Positions 43,029 through 51,743 of a stretch of 64,000 nucleotides of DNA are shown one piece after another (within the stretch, counting starts at the first letter, position 1; every line of letters starts with the position of its first letter). Source of the DNA: an uncultured Oscillibacter sp. (GTDB lineage Bacteria > Bacillota > Clostridia > Oscillospirales > Oscillospiraceae); NCBI GenBank assembly GCA_910578935.1, contig CAJTSM010000007.1, forward strand, positions 65,413 to 129,412, read 5' to 3'. Under the pieces are notes generated by a model. The model was not told the origin of the DNA. It saw only the letters and a list, made by a program, of their open reading frames with translations, and made no database searches. The position numbers and the translations under genes are program-made.

Positions 43029-44396
43029 ATGAAAATTGCAGTCATTGGCGGCGGCGGCGTCCGCTCCATGTTCCTGGCAAAAAGTCTGGCCCAAAGCGCT
43101 GAGGAACTGGGCTTTGACGAGATCGTATTCATGGACAATGATGAAAAAAAGCTGAATACCTATGGACGGATGGCCGCCCGGCTGGTGAAAGAACTGCGGC
43201 CGGAATTGAATTTCCGGCTGACTTCCGACGCCGTGGACGCCGTGAAAAACGCCGACTATATCATCACCACGATCCGTATGGGCGGAGACGCTATGCGGAT
43301 TCAGGATGAAAAAATTGCCTTGGCAAAGGGGCTGCTGGGTCAGGAAACCACCGGCGCAGCCGGGTTCTCCTTTGCCATGCGGTCCGTGCCCGCCCTGGCG
43401 GAATACTGCGAATTGGCCAAAAAGCACGCCTCCAAAGGCGTGAAGGTTTTTAACTTTACAAATCCCGCCGGCGTGGTATCTCAGACTCTGCGCGATATGG
43501 GTTATGATTTTACTTTCGGAATCTGCGACGCTCCCAGCAGCCTTCTCCACTCTTTTGCCAAACTCTATGGCGTTGAACAGGACGCTGTCACCGGTGACTG
43601 TTACGGCCTCAACCACCTCTCCTTCTTTGAGAGCGTAAAGCTGAACGGAAAGGAAATTATGCCGGAGCTGCTGAAAGACGAGCGGATTTATACGGATACG
43701 GACATGCGGTTTTTCCAAAAGGACCTGGTGGAACACATGGGCTGCATCCTCAACGAGTATTTGTATTACTTCTTTTATCGGGAACAGGCCATCGAAAACA
43801 TTCAAAACGCCCACGTCACCCGGGGCGAGGTTATTCAGGAAGTCAACCGGAATATGATGGAAGAGCTGTCCCAGATGGACATTGAGCGCGATTTCGCCGG
43901 CTGCCTGAAGGTATTTGACAAATGGTACGGCAAGCGGGAAGACGCCTACATGTCCAATGAAACCGGTATCAGCCGGGCAAAAACTCCCTATCACTTTGAC
44001 ATCTATGAGAAAGACGCCGGAGGCTATGCGGGCGTAGCCCTGAAGTATATGCGGGCGAAAAACACCGGCAAGGAAAGCGAGATGATTCTCTGCGTTCCCA
44101 ACCAAGGCGCGATTCCCGGCCTGTTGGACACCGATGTTGTGGAAATCACCTGCACGCTGAGGGACGGCGTTTATATTCCCCACAAGATCCGTCATCCGGG
44201 CGAGCTTCCGATGGAGCTGATCCGCCGCGTGAAACTCTATGAACGGCTGGCCTCTGAAGCCCTGCGGTCCAAAAACATTTCCAAAGCCATAGACTGCCTC
44301 ATGGTTCATCCCCTGGTCAATTCCTATTCCCTTGCCAAGCAGCTGGTCCAGGAATATTTGGAAGCAAACCGCGAATACACGAAGGGCTGGAACTGA
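43029..44396 (+). CDS. Glycoside hydrolase family 4 enzyme
   Basis: A 455-residue NAD- and metal-dependent glycosidase. GH4 features are the Rossmann start KIAVIGGGGVRSM, VFMDNDEKKL, DYIITTIRMGG, VFNFTNPAGVVSQ, the FGICDAPSS motif whose Cys binds the metal, and GLNHLSFF with the metal His. GH4 enzymes cleave alpha- or beta-linked sugars, often 6-phosphates, through a redox mechanism. Because import here is by ABC transport and a kinase gene follows, whether the substrate is phosphorylated is open. AAAGGCGGAG precedes the ATG. Confidence 0.92.
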   Translation: MKIAVIGGGGVRSMFLAKSLAQSAEELGFDEIVFMDNDEKKLNTYGRMAARLVKELRPELNFRLTSDAVDAVKNADYIITTIRMGGDAMRIQDEKIALAKGLLGQETTGAAGFSFAMRSVPALAEYCELAKKHASKGVKVFNFTNPAGVVSQTLRDMGYDFTFGICDAPSSLLHSFAKLYGVEQDAVTGDCYGLNHLSFFESVKLNGKEIMPELLKDERIYTDTDMRFFQKDLVEHMGCILNEYLYYFFYREQAIENIQNAHVTRGEVIQEVNRNMMEELSQMDIERDFAGCLKVFDKWYGKREDAYMSNETGISRAKTPYHFDIYEKDAGGYAGVALKYMRAKNTGKESEMILCVPNQGAIPGLLDTDVVEITCTLRDGVYIPHKIRHPGELPMELIRRVKLYERLASEALRSKNISKAIDCLMVHPLVNSYSLAKQLVQEYLEANREYTKGWN

Positions 44397-44397
44397 C

Positions 44398-45294
44398 ATG
44401 GAGTTTTTAGGCGGTGTAGGCTACACCAATATTGATCTGATCTATTCCGATATGGACCGTCTGCCGGCTACCGGTGAGGAGGTATTTTCCAGAAAGTTTG
44501 AAATGCATCTTGGCGGCGGCGTTCCCGCCACGCTGATTAACACCACCAGGCTTGGCATTCCTTCCAAGATTCTCACCTTCGTGGGGAAAGATGTCTTTTC
44601 CGACTTTGCCAGCAAATCGTTCGCTGAATACGGTGCGGAGATCATCAATCTCTATCATGGAGACGGCATGCCCGTGGTGCTTTCAACCGTCATGGTGTGT
44701 AATCAGGACCGGAGTTTCCTCTCCTTCTTTGACAAAAGCGCGGGACTGGACCGTTCGGACGAAGCCGTATACCGGCATCTCACCGGAGCAAAAATTGTGG
44801 ATATGCACACAGGCTTCCTGAATGTCTACAAACGCCTGAAGGAGGAGGGAACCACTCTAATCTTTGACACCGGTTGGGAGGACGATCTCTCCATTGAAAA
44901 GTATGAGGAGTATCTGAAGCTGGCGGACTATTACTTACCCAACCAGAAGGAAGCCCTTAAAATTACGCAGACACAGACGGTGGATGCTGCGGCGGAAAAA
45001 CTATCTGCGTATTTTCACGACGTCGTTATCAAACTGGACAAGGACGGCTGCCTCTTGAAAAATGAGAGAGGCACACAGTTTGTCCCGGCAATGAAAAACG
45101 TCCGTGCGGTGGACTCAACCGGCGCTGGAGACGCTTTCATGAGCGGTTTTATGTACGGCCTCTATTACAATTATCCCGTCGAGCAGTGCGTTCGGTTTGG
45201 CAACGTAACCGGGGGAACCTGTGTGCAGGAGATCGGCTGCCTCACCAAATATGTAAATGAAGGAAAACTGCTGGAGCTGGCAAAAACACTTTAA
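44398..45294 (+). CDS. PfkB-family sugar kinase
   Basis: A 298-residue ribokinase-type kinase. The glycine-rich N-terminal motif is HLGGGVPATLINTTRLG, the substrate and ATP sites are DYYLPNQKEALKI and VVIKLDKDGC, and the catalytic signature is VDSTGAGDAFMSGF with the base Asp. It phosphorylates a sugar released or imported by this operon. The ATG lies 1 base after the GH4 stop codon, so translation is coupled. Confidence 0.93.
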   Translation: MEFLGGVGYTNIDLIYSDMDRLPATGEEVFSRKFEMHLGGGVPATLINTTRLGIPSKILTFVGKDVFSDFASKSFAEYGAEIINLYHGDGMPVVLSTVMVCNQDRSFLSFFDKSAGLDRSDEAVYRHLTGAKIVDMHTGFLNVYKRLKEEGTTLIFDTGWEDDLSIEKYEEYLKLADYYLPNQKEALKITQTQTVDAAAEKLSAYFHDVVIKLDKDGCLLKNERGTQFVPAMKNVRAVDSTGAGDAFMSGFMYGLYYNYPVEQCVRFGNVTGGTCVQEIGCLTKYVNEGKLLELAKTL

Positions 45295-45374
45295 AGATGA
45301 AATCGTGGGAAATCCCGATCCATGCCTGAGGCCAGTTCCCGCTCCTCCGGGATCACGCGGATTTCGCCGGCATT

Positions 45375-45397
45375 AGGCCTGTTTGAAAAATGCCGGA
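45375..45397 (+). repeat. Isolated end of the 163-bp repeat family
   Basis: AGGCCTGTTTGAAAAATGCC is nearly identical to the terminal repeat of copy B, but no second end or core is present nearby. It looks like a truncated relic. Confidence 0.5.
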
Positions 45398-45439
45398 AAA
45401 AGTTACGAAAGCCTCTTGAAACTCAAGATCGAAAACGGC

Positions 45440-45476
45440 AAAGGCCGGGTTATTTTTTCAAAATAACCCGGCCTTT
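45440..45476. terminator. Bidirectional terminator
   Basis: AAAGGCCGGGTTATTTT and its complement form a 17-bp stem with a 3-base loop, between the kinase gene and the convergent M15 peptidase gene. Confidence 0.93.
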
Positions 45477-45511
45477 CTTCATCTCATAAGTCCCTCCGGC
45501 GGTTAGTGGGT

Positions 45512-47863
45512 TTACTCCAAGATATATCCATCTTCCCCGGCGGTGTAACGCTTCCCATCCACAGTGACGGTGGTATTTTTGAAGATGCTTCCGTCCGCAT
45601 CCCGATAGCGCCAGCCTTGGTCGTCCCGGGTCCAGCCCTCCATGTCCACTCCTTTGAATAGGTAACTGGTCAAGCCGATTGCCTCCCGGGTTTCGTCATC
45701 CTGGAAGTGCCACCACTCAGAGCTGAGTCCCCGCATCCCCACGCCAGTCATATACTTCTCTAAAAGCTTCGCGTGATCATTGTTCAGATATGCGGCGGAA
45801 TACCAGCTGAGGTCATGGATGGCGCTCTGCATCTTCAACTCCTCTCCGCTTTTCTCCAGAGTCAGGTCCAGCGCGATGCCGCGGTTATGGGCGGAAGCCA
45901 CCTTGGCCAGGAAGCTCCCCAGGTTGAAGCGGCCGTTATTGGTCATAATGGCGAAATAGGTGTCATATTGCTCCGGCTCTTCTCCCTCCTCCGGCTCTTC
46001 CTCAAACGATTCATCTTCCTGGGGTTCTGTCCGGACCGGCATTTCCGGCTGAGGGTCCGGCTGCGGCACGACTTCCAGGCTTCCGCCCTCCCCCTCCTCC
46101 GGCAGAGTGAAAAAGGGCTGATCCGGGTCCAACGGGGGCAGAACAGGGGCTTCCTGCTCCGGCAGATTCTCCCCCGAAGCAGGAAGGCCGCCGGGGTCCA
46201 AACCCTCCTGGGCCTCTGCGGCAGCTTCCTCCTCCATCCGCAAGGCCAAATCCTCCCGGCTGATCTTCTCCCCGGTTTCCGGGTCGGTCAATAGGCCGTC
46301 CGACAAGTCCACTTCCCAGCCGGTAACAGGATCCAGAACTCTCGGCTCCTCATCTTCTCTCAGAGGCCTGCCCTCCGGATCCTCGTAGCTGTACACCAGG
46401 GCGGCCCAGTCCAACTGCGCGGCGGTGGTGTCGTAGAGAAAGCGGGTGGCCTCATTGGGGCGGAACGCCTCATAGATTTTTAGGCGGTACCCGTCCTTTT
46501 CCGCCGCCTGGGCGGCACTGAGAAGTTTCTTCGCGCATGGATAGAGATAGGGAACCAGGAACTGTTCGTCCGCCGTCCGGATATGCTCAAACCCCTGAAC
46601 CACTTGATCCGTAATCAAGGCGACCGGGTTCTCATGCACCTTAAAAATAGAGCGGTAGCTGTTGGTAATGTCGTAGGCGCAGTGGTCCCCCACATACTCC
46701 GGCAAATTGATCATACAGAACCGGCTGTCCACATATCCATACTGCTCCTTGTAGCGGACCTGAAACCAGTCCCCGCTTTCCTCCAGCACACAGAGGGCGG
46801 TTCCTCCGGGTATCTTTCCCAGGAAAGCCGACTCTTGATCCGCTTTCTCATAAAAAGGCTGTTCGATGACCGGCCAAACAGTGGCGTACAGCGGATCCGC
46901 AGACGCGGAGAACTCCGCCTCCTCCGCAGAGCGGACGGTATCATTTCCATCCTTGGCCACCACCTGAAAACGATGGCGGGTACCGGAGCCCAAGCGTCCC
47001 AGTTCATAGGTAAAATTCTCCGCCGGTTTCAGGGTATCCAGCAGAGTCCAGCCCTCCGCGCTCCACTCCTGAAGCTCATAGTATTCCCCTCGGGTTTCGT
47101 CCCACTCCAGGGTAAAGACCCGGGGCTCCGTCTCCCGGTAAACTAGGTTTAACTCGTCCCCCAACAGGTCCTGCCGTTCCACGCGGATCCGATTGGACGC
47201 AGGGCCGCAGAGAACATAGCCGTCCCCCTGAACGCCCGCCCGGACGTGAACCTCCAGAGGATGGTCATAACCAGGCAGAACCAGGTCGCCGTCTTTCTTA
47301 TGGACCTTCAAATCCACCTGTTTTTCAATGGTAGAGGCTACCCGGCGGGAAACGCCGTTCTCCAGGGTGAAGACTTCGTAAAGCTCCGGAACCTGTCCCG
47401 CCTGTTTCCAGGAGAGGGAGAGGCTTCCCGGTCCCGGGGTACCCACCACCTCCGGTGCGCTCAGCCCCACGTCCTTTACCAGCGCGCTTAAACCGGCGCC
47501 GGTAACCCGCCGGGTAAATCCCAAAAGATTCTTCCCTTCCGCCACTACCTGAACCCGTAGCTCCATGGGCAGAGCGGCATCCTCCAGGAGAATCCCAGGT
47601 GTGCTGTAGTCCTTCTGAAAATGGGCATCCCCGCTTTTGATATCCAAGCGATAGAAGACGGAGGAAAAGACCTGCTTTGCCTGATCCGTCAGCTGCGCCT
47701 CCGGCCACTCCAGCCTGACGCTGCCGTCTGTGTTGAGGCAGAGGCGGAGTTCTTCTTCCTCAAACATAGGGCGGTCACCGCCAGGTATGTAAAAATAGGC
47801 AACCGCCAAGGCCAAAGCCGCCAGCACGGCGGCGGCTCCGGCAAGAATAAGTTTTCGATTCAT
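45512..47863 (-). CDS. Surface M15 D,D-carboxypeptidase/dipeptidase with SH3 and FN3-like domains
   Basis: A 783-residue exported protein: N-terminal membrane anchor (about 4-26), fibronectin-III-like modules (about 40-320), SH3b (about 325-388) and an M15/VanY-VanX-type peptidase (about 390-725). The peptidase has KIYEAFRPNEATR, SAHNRGIALDLTL (His659, Asp666) and SSEWWHF (Glu716, His719). About 150 acidic, Pro/Glu-rich residues (482-633) interrupt the peptidase between its first and second metal-site segments. The last ~45 residues resemble a wall-binding repeat (GWTRDDQGWRYRDADGS). It is the last gene of the cell-surface operon. Confidence 0.87.
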   Translation of the reverse strand: MNRKLILAGAAAVLAALALAVAYFYIPGGDRPMFEEEELRLCLNTDGSVRLEWPEAQLTDQAKQVFSSVFYRLDIKSGDAHFQKDYSTPGILLEDAALPMELRVQVVAEGKNLLGFTRRVTGAGLSALVKDVGLSAPEVVGTPGPGSLSLSWKQAGQVPELYEVFTLENGVSRRVASTIEKQVDLKVHKKDGDLVLPGYDHPLEVHVRAGVQGDGYVLCGPASNRIRVERQDLLGDELNLVYRETEPRVFTLEWDETRGEYYELQEWSAEGWTLLDTLKPAENFTYELGRLGSGTRHRFQVVAKDGNDTVRSAEEAEFSASADPLYATVWPVIEQPFYEKADQESAFLGKIPGGTALCVLEESGDWFQVRYKEQYGYVDSRFCMINLPEYVGDHCAYDITNSYRSIFKVHENPVALITDQVVQGFEHIRTADEQFLVPYLYPCAKKLLSAAQAAEKDGYRLKIYEAFRPNEATRFLYDTTAAQLDWAALVYSYEDPEGRPLREDEEPRVLDPVTGWEVDLSDGLLTDPETGEKISREDLALRMEEEAAAEAQEGLDPGGLPASGENLPEQEAPVLPPLDPDQPFFTLPEEGEGGSLEVVPQPDPQPEMPVRTEPQEDESFEEEPEEGEEPEQYDTYFAIMTNNGRFNLGSFLAKVASAHNRGIALDLTLEKSGEELKMQSAIHDLSWYSAAYLNNDHAKLLEKYMTGVGMRGLSSEWWHFQDDETREAIGLTSYLFKGVDMEGWTRDDQGWRYRDADGSIFKNTTVTVDGKRYTAGEDGYILE

Positions 47864-47937
47864 TAGAACAGTATCCTCCACGGGTCAAACTGGGAAAGGC
47901 CCAGAGACATCTTAAACCCTTTGAGCCGAAAAAGCCG

Positions 47938-48606
47938 TCAAAACACGGCGTAGACCGTCTCATAATCCGGCCCTTTCTCCGTGTAGACGGTGAATCCGTC
48001 GTAGACCAGCTCGCCGTCCTCCCCATCCACTACCAGGCAGCTGGGAGCATAATCGGAAGAAATTGGACGGCCGATGGCGGCATAAAGCTCGCTGACCGGG
48101 CGGCCCACCAGCCCTTGGGCGACGGCTTTGCGGTCTTCCGCCGGCTTTGGTTCCGGCTCAGGTTCCGGCTTGGGTTCCGGTTCCAGTGCCGGTTCCGGCT
48201 TGGATTCAGGCTGCGGCTCCGGTTTCGGTTCGGGCTTTGGCTCCGGTTTCGGTTCAGGCTTCGGGGCAGGCGGATCTAGAGGCTTTTCCGGCTGGGCAGC
48301 GGGTGTTTCCGCCCCAGGGACCGGTTTTTCCTCATTTGGAGCCTCCGTCCGGGCGCCGCCGGAAGGAATTTCCGCCTGACCGGAATCCGGGTTTGCCGTC
48401 AATTCCGGCTGTTCCGCTTCAGATTCCTCCTGCGGCTTTACGGTTTCCTGAAGAGCTTCCGTTTCCGCAGGGGCCGGGTCATTCCGGGACGACGGCTCCG
48501 CGGCGGCGGGAGCGGGGGAATCTTCTGTCTGGGAAGCCTGACCGCCGCACGCACAAAGAGCGCAGAGCAAGGCGGCACAGAGCAGCATGTTCCAAAGCTT
48601 TTTCAT
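47938..48606 (-). CDS. Low-complexity surface lipoprotein
   Basis: A 222-residue protein with a lipoprotein signal (MKKLWNMLLCAALLCALCAC; the Cys of CAC is lipidated). Residues about 24-160 are a Pro/Glu/Lys-rich spacer including a PKPE repeat run, which probably spans the wall. The C-terminal ~60 residues form a small folded domain (GLVGRPVSELYAAIGRPIS, GELVYDGFTVYT) that I do not recognise; it vaguely recalls SmpA-like folds. AAAGGAG precedes the ATG. It lies between the transglutaminase and peptidase genes. Confidence 0.85.
   Translation of the reverse strand: MKKLWNMLLCAALLCALCACGGQASQTEDSPAPAAAEPSSRNDPAPAETEALQETVKPQEESEAEQPELTANPDSGQAEIPSGGARTEAPNEEKPVPGAETPAAQPEKPLDPPAPKPEPKPEPKPEPKPEPQPESKPEPALEPEPKPEPEPEPKPAEDRKAVAQGLVGRPVSELYAAIGRPISSDYAPSCLVVDGEDGELVYDGFTVYTEKGPDYETVYAVF
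48145..48265 (-). repeat. Tandem PKPE-coding repeat
   Basis: The DNA repeats a GGTTCCGGCTTN-like unit coding for PKPEP on the minus strand. Length variation by slippage would change the lipoprotein spacer. Confidence 0.8.
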
Positions 48607-48632
48607 ATAGTCGACTCCTTTATCTCGAAATC

Positions 48633-50168
48633 TCAGCTTGCGGCTCCGCCGGTCTTGGGGCGGCGGTAATTCCAGCTGTTTCCGGCATCGTAAAATTTAT
48701 AGAGCTTGACGTCAAAGCGTTTCTTGCGCCGGTAGGCCATCTCCAGCTCTGCGTCAAAAATGTAATTCTTGCCGTTCATATTGATTTCCACCCAGCTGTG
48801 CGGAGACTTCCGGACACCCACGGTGCCGTTGTAAATCACGGATTCATAGCCAATCCAGCGAGTGAGATACCACAGCAGGGCGGCATAGCAGTAACAGTTG
48901 CCGTAGCCGGTTTCCAGAATACGCAGCGCGTCGGTTTCCATATAGTCGTATACACCGAACTCATACGGCGGACGGCGCAGATAGGTGAACGAGTCCCGGG
49001 TGTACAGGTAAACAGCCCGGAGCATCTCCTCCTGGGTCTGTGAGGGGTCCGTATGGGCCAGGACAATTTTATGGAGCCAGGAATCCAATTCGTTATTCCC
49101 GGTGGTAAAGCGGCCGAAACTGTTGAAATTGTGATTTCGCACTGAAGCGTCCCGAACCAGATCCCCCCGGGCGCTATCATAACAGTACAGCCAGCCGTCC
49201 ACCAGCTGGAAACCGTCCTTCGGCGTCTCGGCCCTGGGCGTATGGGACGTCCACAGCTCCACGCCGCCAGAGGTGGTGTGCTGATGACCAACGGTGGCCT
49301 CCATGACGTCATAATAGTACCAGCTGGAGGGAGCCACATCTACGTAAAAGGCCGGGTGATTCTGGGCGATATAGGCTTGATCCGCCGCTCTTCCCAAAGC
49401 CCGGTTCAGCAGCACCACCGCCGCCGCCCGGTTGATGGTTTCATCCGGATGAAACAGCCCGTCGCTGCCGCCCTGAGCCCAGCCGTAGGCCTGGGCGGAA
49501 CGGATGAAGGGGGCGTTGGGGTCATCCTCCGGCACATCCGGGAACAATGTTCCATCGGTCCGCAGGGGGAAAAAGCTGGCAATATACCGGGTAAACTCCC
49601 CCCGGGTAACGGCCCTGCCGGTGTCCAGCTTCCCGTCTTGTGCTTCCAGCACGCCTAAAGCCGCCAAGGTTTTCACCGCGTCGGCGTAAAACGCGCCCTC
49701 CGGCACATCCGCATAGGAGGCGCTCGAAACCGGCGCGGACGGGGGCAGGAGGCGGTAAAGCATCTGGGCCGCCTCAGCCCGGGTAACCTGCCGGGTGGGG
49801 TGAAAGGAAGGAAACGCTCCGCTGCTGCCCAAGAGATAAGCCGGGTGGGAAACGGTAATCAGGGAAACCCCCGCCGGAATTTTACCCGCAACCGCCGCTG
49901 AGGCGTTCCCGCTGTTTTGTTTCCGCTTGACAGGAAACTGAGCGGAAGCGGTTTGCCGCGGATCTGGAGCTAAGCCGCCGTTGTCCCCCTCACCGGCAGG
50001 GCGTCCAGGCTCCCTAGGCGGTTTCGCCGGAGGCGGGGCCAAGCCGCCGTAATCTTCCTCGCTGTACATCTCCACACGGGGGCTCTCCGTCCCGAAAGCA
50101 CAGGCGGGCACGGTGGTTACAACCACCACAAGGGCCAGCAGAAGCGCAATCCAACTGTTTTTTCCCAT
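48633..50168 (-). CDS. SLH-domain transglutaminase-like surface protein
   Basis: An exported protein of 511 residues: signal peptide (about 1-24), a linker with two GGLAP segments, three S-layer-homology repeats (about 105-140, 150-200, 207-258; for example FPSFHPTRQVTRAEAAQML and FHPDETINRAAAVVLLNRAL) and a transglutaminase-like domain (about 365-480). The triad is visible as Cys in GYGNCYCYAALLWYL, His in KSPHSWVEI and Asp in YIFDAELE. The SLH repeats should tether it to wall polysaccharide. GTAAAGGAGAG precedes the ATG. The reaction (crosslinking or peptide cleavage) is unknown. Confidence 0.9.
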   Translation of the reverse strand: MGKNSWIALLLALVVVVTTVPACAFGTESPRVEMYSEEDYGGLAPPPAKPPREPGRPAGEGDNGGLAPDPRQTASAQFPVKRKQNSGNASAAVAGKIPAGVSLITVSHPAYLLGSSGAFPSFHPTRQVTRAEAAQMLYRLLPPSAPVSSASYADVPEGAFYADAVKTLAALGVLEAQDGKLDTGRAVTRGEFTRYIASFFPLRTDGTLFPDVPEDDPNAPFIRSAQAYGWAQGGSDGLFHPDETINRAAAVVLLNRALGRAADQAYIAQNHPAFYVDVAPSSWYYYDVMEATVGHQHTTSGGVELWTSHTPRAETPKDGFQLVDGWLYCYDSARGDLVRDASVRNHNFNSFGRFTTGNNELDSWLHKIVLAHTDPSQTQEEMLRAVYLYTRDSFTYLRRPPYEFGVYDYMETDALRILETGYGNCYCYAALLWYLTRWIGYESVIYNGTVGVRKSPHSWVEINMNGKNYIFDAELEMAYRRKKRFDVKLYKFYDAGNSWNYRRPKTGGAAS

Positions 50169-50247
50169 GCTCGTTCTCTCCTTTACGCTCTATCAAAATC
50201 TCCGCATCTTCCCTTTAAGAGTTTCAGCTGTGGACTGCCGCCCAAAT

Positions 50248-51585
50248 TTAGGTTTCCGCCTCCCGCGCCGCGCAGTTATAAGCCACGCCCAGAGGCTCCA
50301 CGTTCTCCGGCAGGTACAGGCCCAGGCGGTTATCCTCCAACAAGAACGCTTCGTAACAGCCGTCGTTCGCCGTCACAACCACGGGGGAATCCGGGTCCGC
50401 CTCCCCGGACAGGACCCCTGTCACCAAGTCATAACCCGGAAGGTTGTCCGCAGGCGTTCGTTCAAATCTCGCAGAATAACCGCCCACAACACTTACCTCG
50501 CTGATATCGGCCCGGGGCGCGGGCATTACAGGGACATTCTGAATGAGATACCGGAGATTCCGCTCCACCAGCTCCGCCACCACAAAATCCGCCTCCCGCT
50601 GGGAAACCAAATCCAGCCGGTAGGGCATGGACCGGGAGAAAAGCGCCGTGTTGAAGCTGTCCGCCAGATAGGGGTAGAGGTTGTTCCCAAAGGAGTCCCG
50701 GAACATCAGCAGGGATTCCTCCCCGCCGCCATGGGTCATAATGGTGAGATTCTCCGCCGAGCGGATGGGCACATCATATTCTATGGCCAGCTCCCCACTG
50801 TAGACCTGATCCGCTTCCAGGCCCTCCCCAGCGGGGTAGAGCATATCGTAGAGGTCCCCCTTATGGGTTTCCTCCGAAATGAAGGGACCGTCAAAATAGC
50901 TGGAGAACCGGCCCAGAGCTTCGTTCACCGCATCGGCCGCCAGGGCCGCGCCCCTGCCGTTCCAATGGGAGTCGGTCTTGAAATACAGCGCCTCCCCCTG
51001 TCCCCAGAAGAGCTGAAAACAGTCCAGATAATTCACGTTCTGGCCCTCCAGCGCCTCTGCCAGCCGTTCTGCATTGCTGGGAGCGGAGGCGGCGGAGAGG
51101 CCCGGCATATGTTCCGGATAGAGGGAGTTCTTATTGGGGGCCACGGTGAAGACGAACTCCGCCCCCTGATTTTCACAATATTCCGCCATCAGGCTGAGGT
51201 TCCGGGCGGCGGAGAAAATCTCCCGGTCCGTCATGGGCGCAAGCCCCGCGTAGTCCGGCAGGGTATCCCCAAAGTAGAGCCAGCCGTCCGCACCCAGCAC
51301 TACTTCCTCCGTGATGGAGCTTCCAAAAACCCGGGCATTGAGGGCGGACCAGGCAGTAATCATTTCCTGGCGGAGATAGAAGTTATCCCCGGCATAGTCC
51401 TGAACCTGAGCCAGGTATTTGGGATTCCAGCGTCCCTCCGGGTCCCGGAGGGCAGGGGCTCTGGAAAGCGCTTGGTTGCCTCCCGCTTCCCCCTCCTGCG
51501 CCGGCAGCAGCATCCCCAGGGAGGGAATCAGGCACAGCAGAAGAATCAGCGCCGTAAAAGCGATGTAGAAACGTTTTTTCTTCAT
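50248..51585 (-). CDS. DHHW/AlgX-type SGNH acetyltransferase-like protein
   Basis: A 445-residue protein with an N-terminal membrane anchor (about 7-27) and an extracytoplasmic SGNH-hydrolase-like domain. Family marks are GWLYFGDTLPDYAG, VAPNKNSLYPEHMPG, KTDSHWNGRGAA (the DxHW motif, 205-208) and MFRDSFGNNLYPYL with the likely catalytic Ser298. AlgX/AlgJ/DHHW proteins work with an MBOAT partner to acetylate surface polysaccharides; such a partner is the next gene upstream. The ATG at 51585 lies 7 bases after GAGAGG. Confidence 0.9.
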   Translation of the reverse strand: MKKKRFYIAFTALILLLCLIPSLGMLLPAQEGEAGGNQALSRAPALRDPEGRWNPKYLAQVQDYAGDNFYLRQEMITAWSALNARVFGSSITEEVVLGADGWLYFGDTLPDYAGLAPMTDREIFSAARNLSLMAEYCENQGAEFVFTVAPNKNSLYPEHMPGLSAASAPSNAERLAEALEGQNVNYLDCFQLFWGQGEALYFKTDSHWNGRGAALAADAVNEALGRFSSYFDGPFISEETHKGDLYDMLYPAGEGLEADQVYSGELAIEYDVPIRSAENLTIMTHGGGEESLLMFRDSFGNNLYPYLADSFNTALFSRSMPYRLDLVSQREADFVVAELVERNLRYLIQNVPVMPAPRADISEVSVVGGYSARFERTPADNLPGYDLVTGVLSGEADPDSPVVVTANDGCYEAFLLEDNRLGLYLPENVEPLGVAYNCAAREAET

Positions 51586-51743
51586 GGCAAAGCCTCTCAA
51601 ATCTAAGTTGCCGCCGCTTCGGCTTGGGGAAACACCAGACGGCCAGAGTAAACAAATGTCCTCTCCGCCCCCCTCCCTGGCCGGGTATGGTTCCTAAGGG
51701 ACAAAGCCGTGCAGAGGCCTCATATCTTTCAAAAGAAACGCAA

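Noticed and set aside
48128..48379. Short direct repeats that could suggest a CRISPR array
   Set aside because: The units are contiguous and encode PKPE in frame; there are no unique spacers.
50113..51606. 497-codon open frame antisense to the AlgX-like gene
   Set aside because: No family resemblance; the minus-strand gene has its catalytic motifs and ribosome site.
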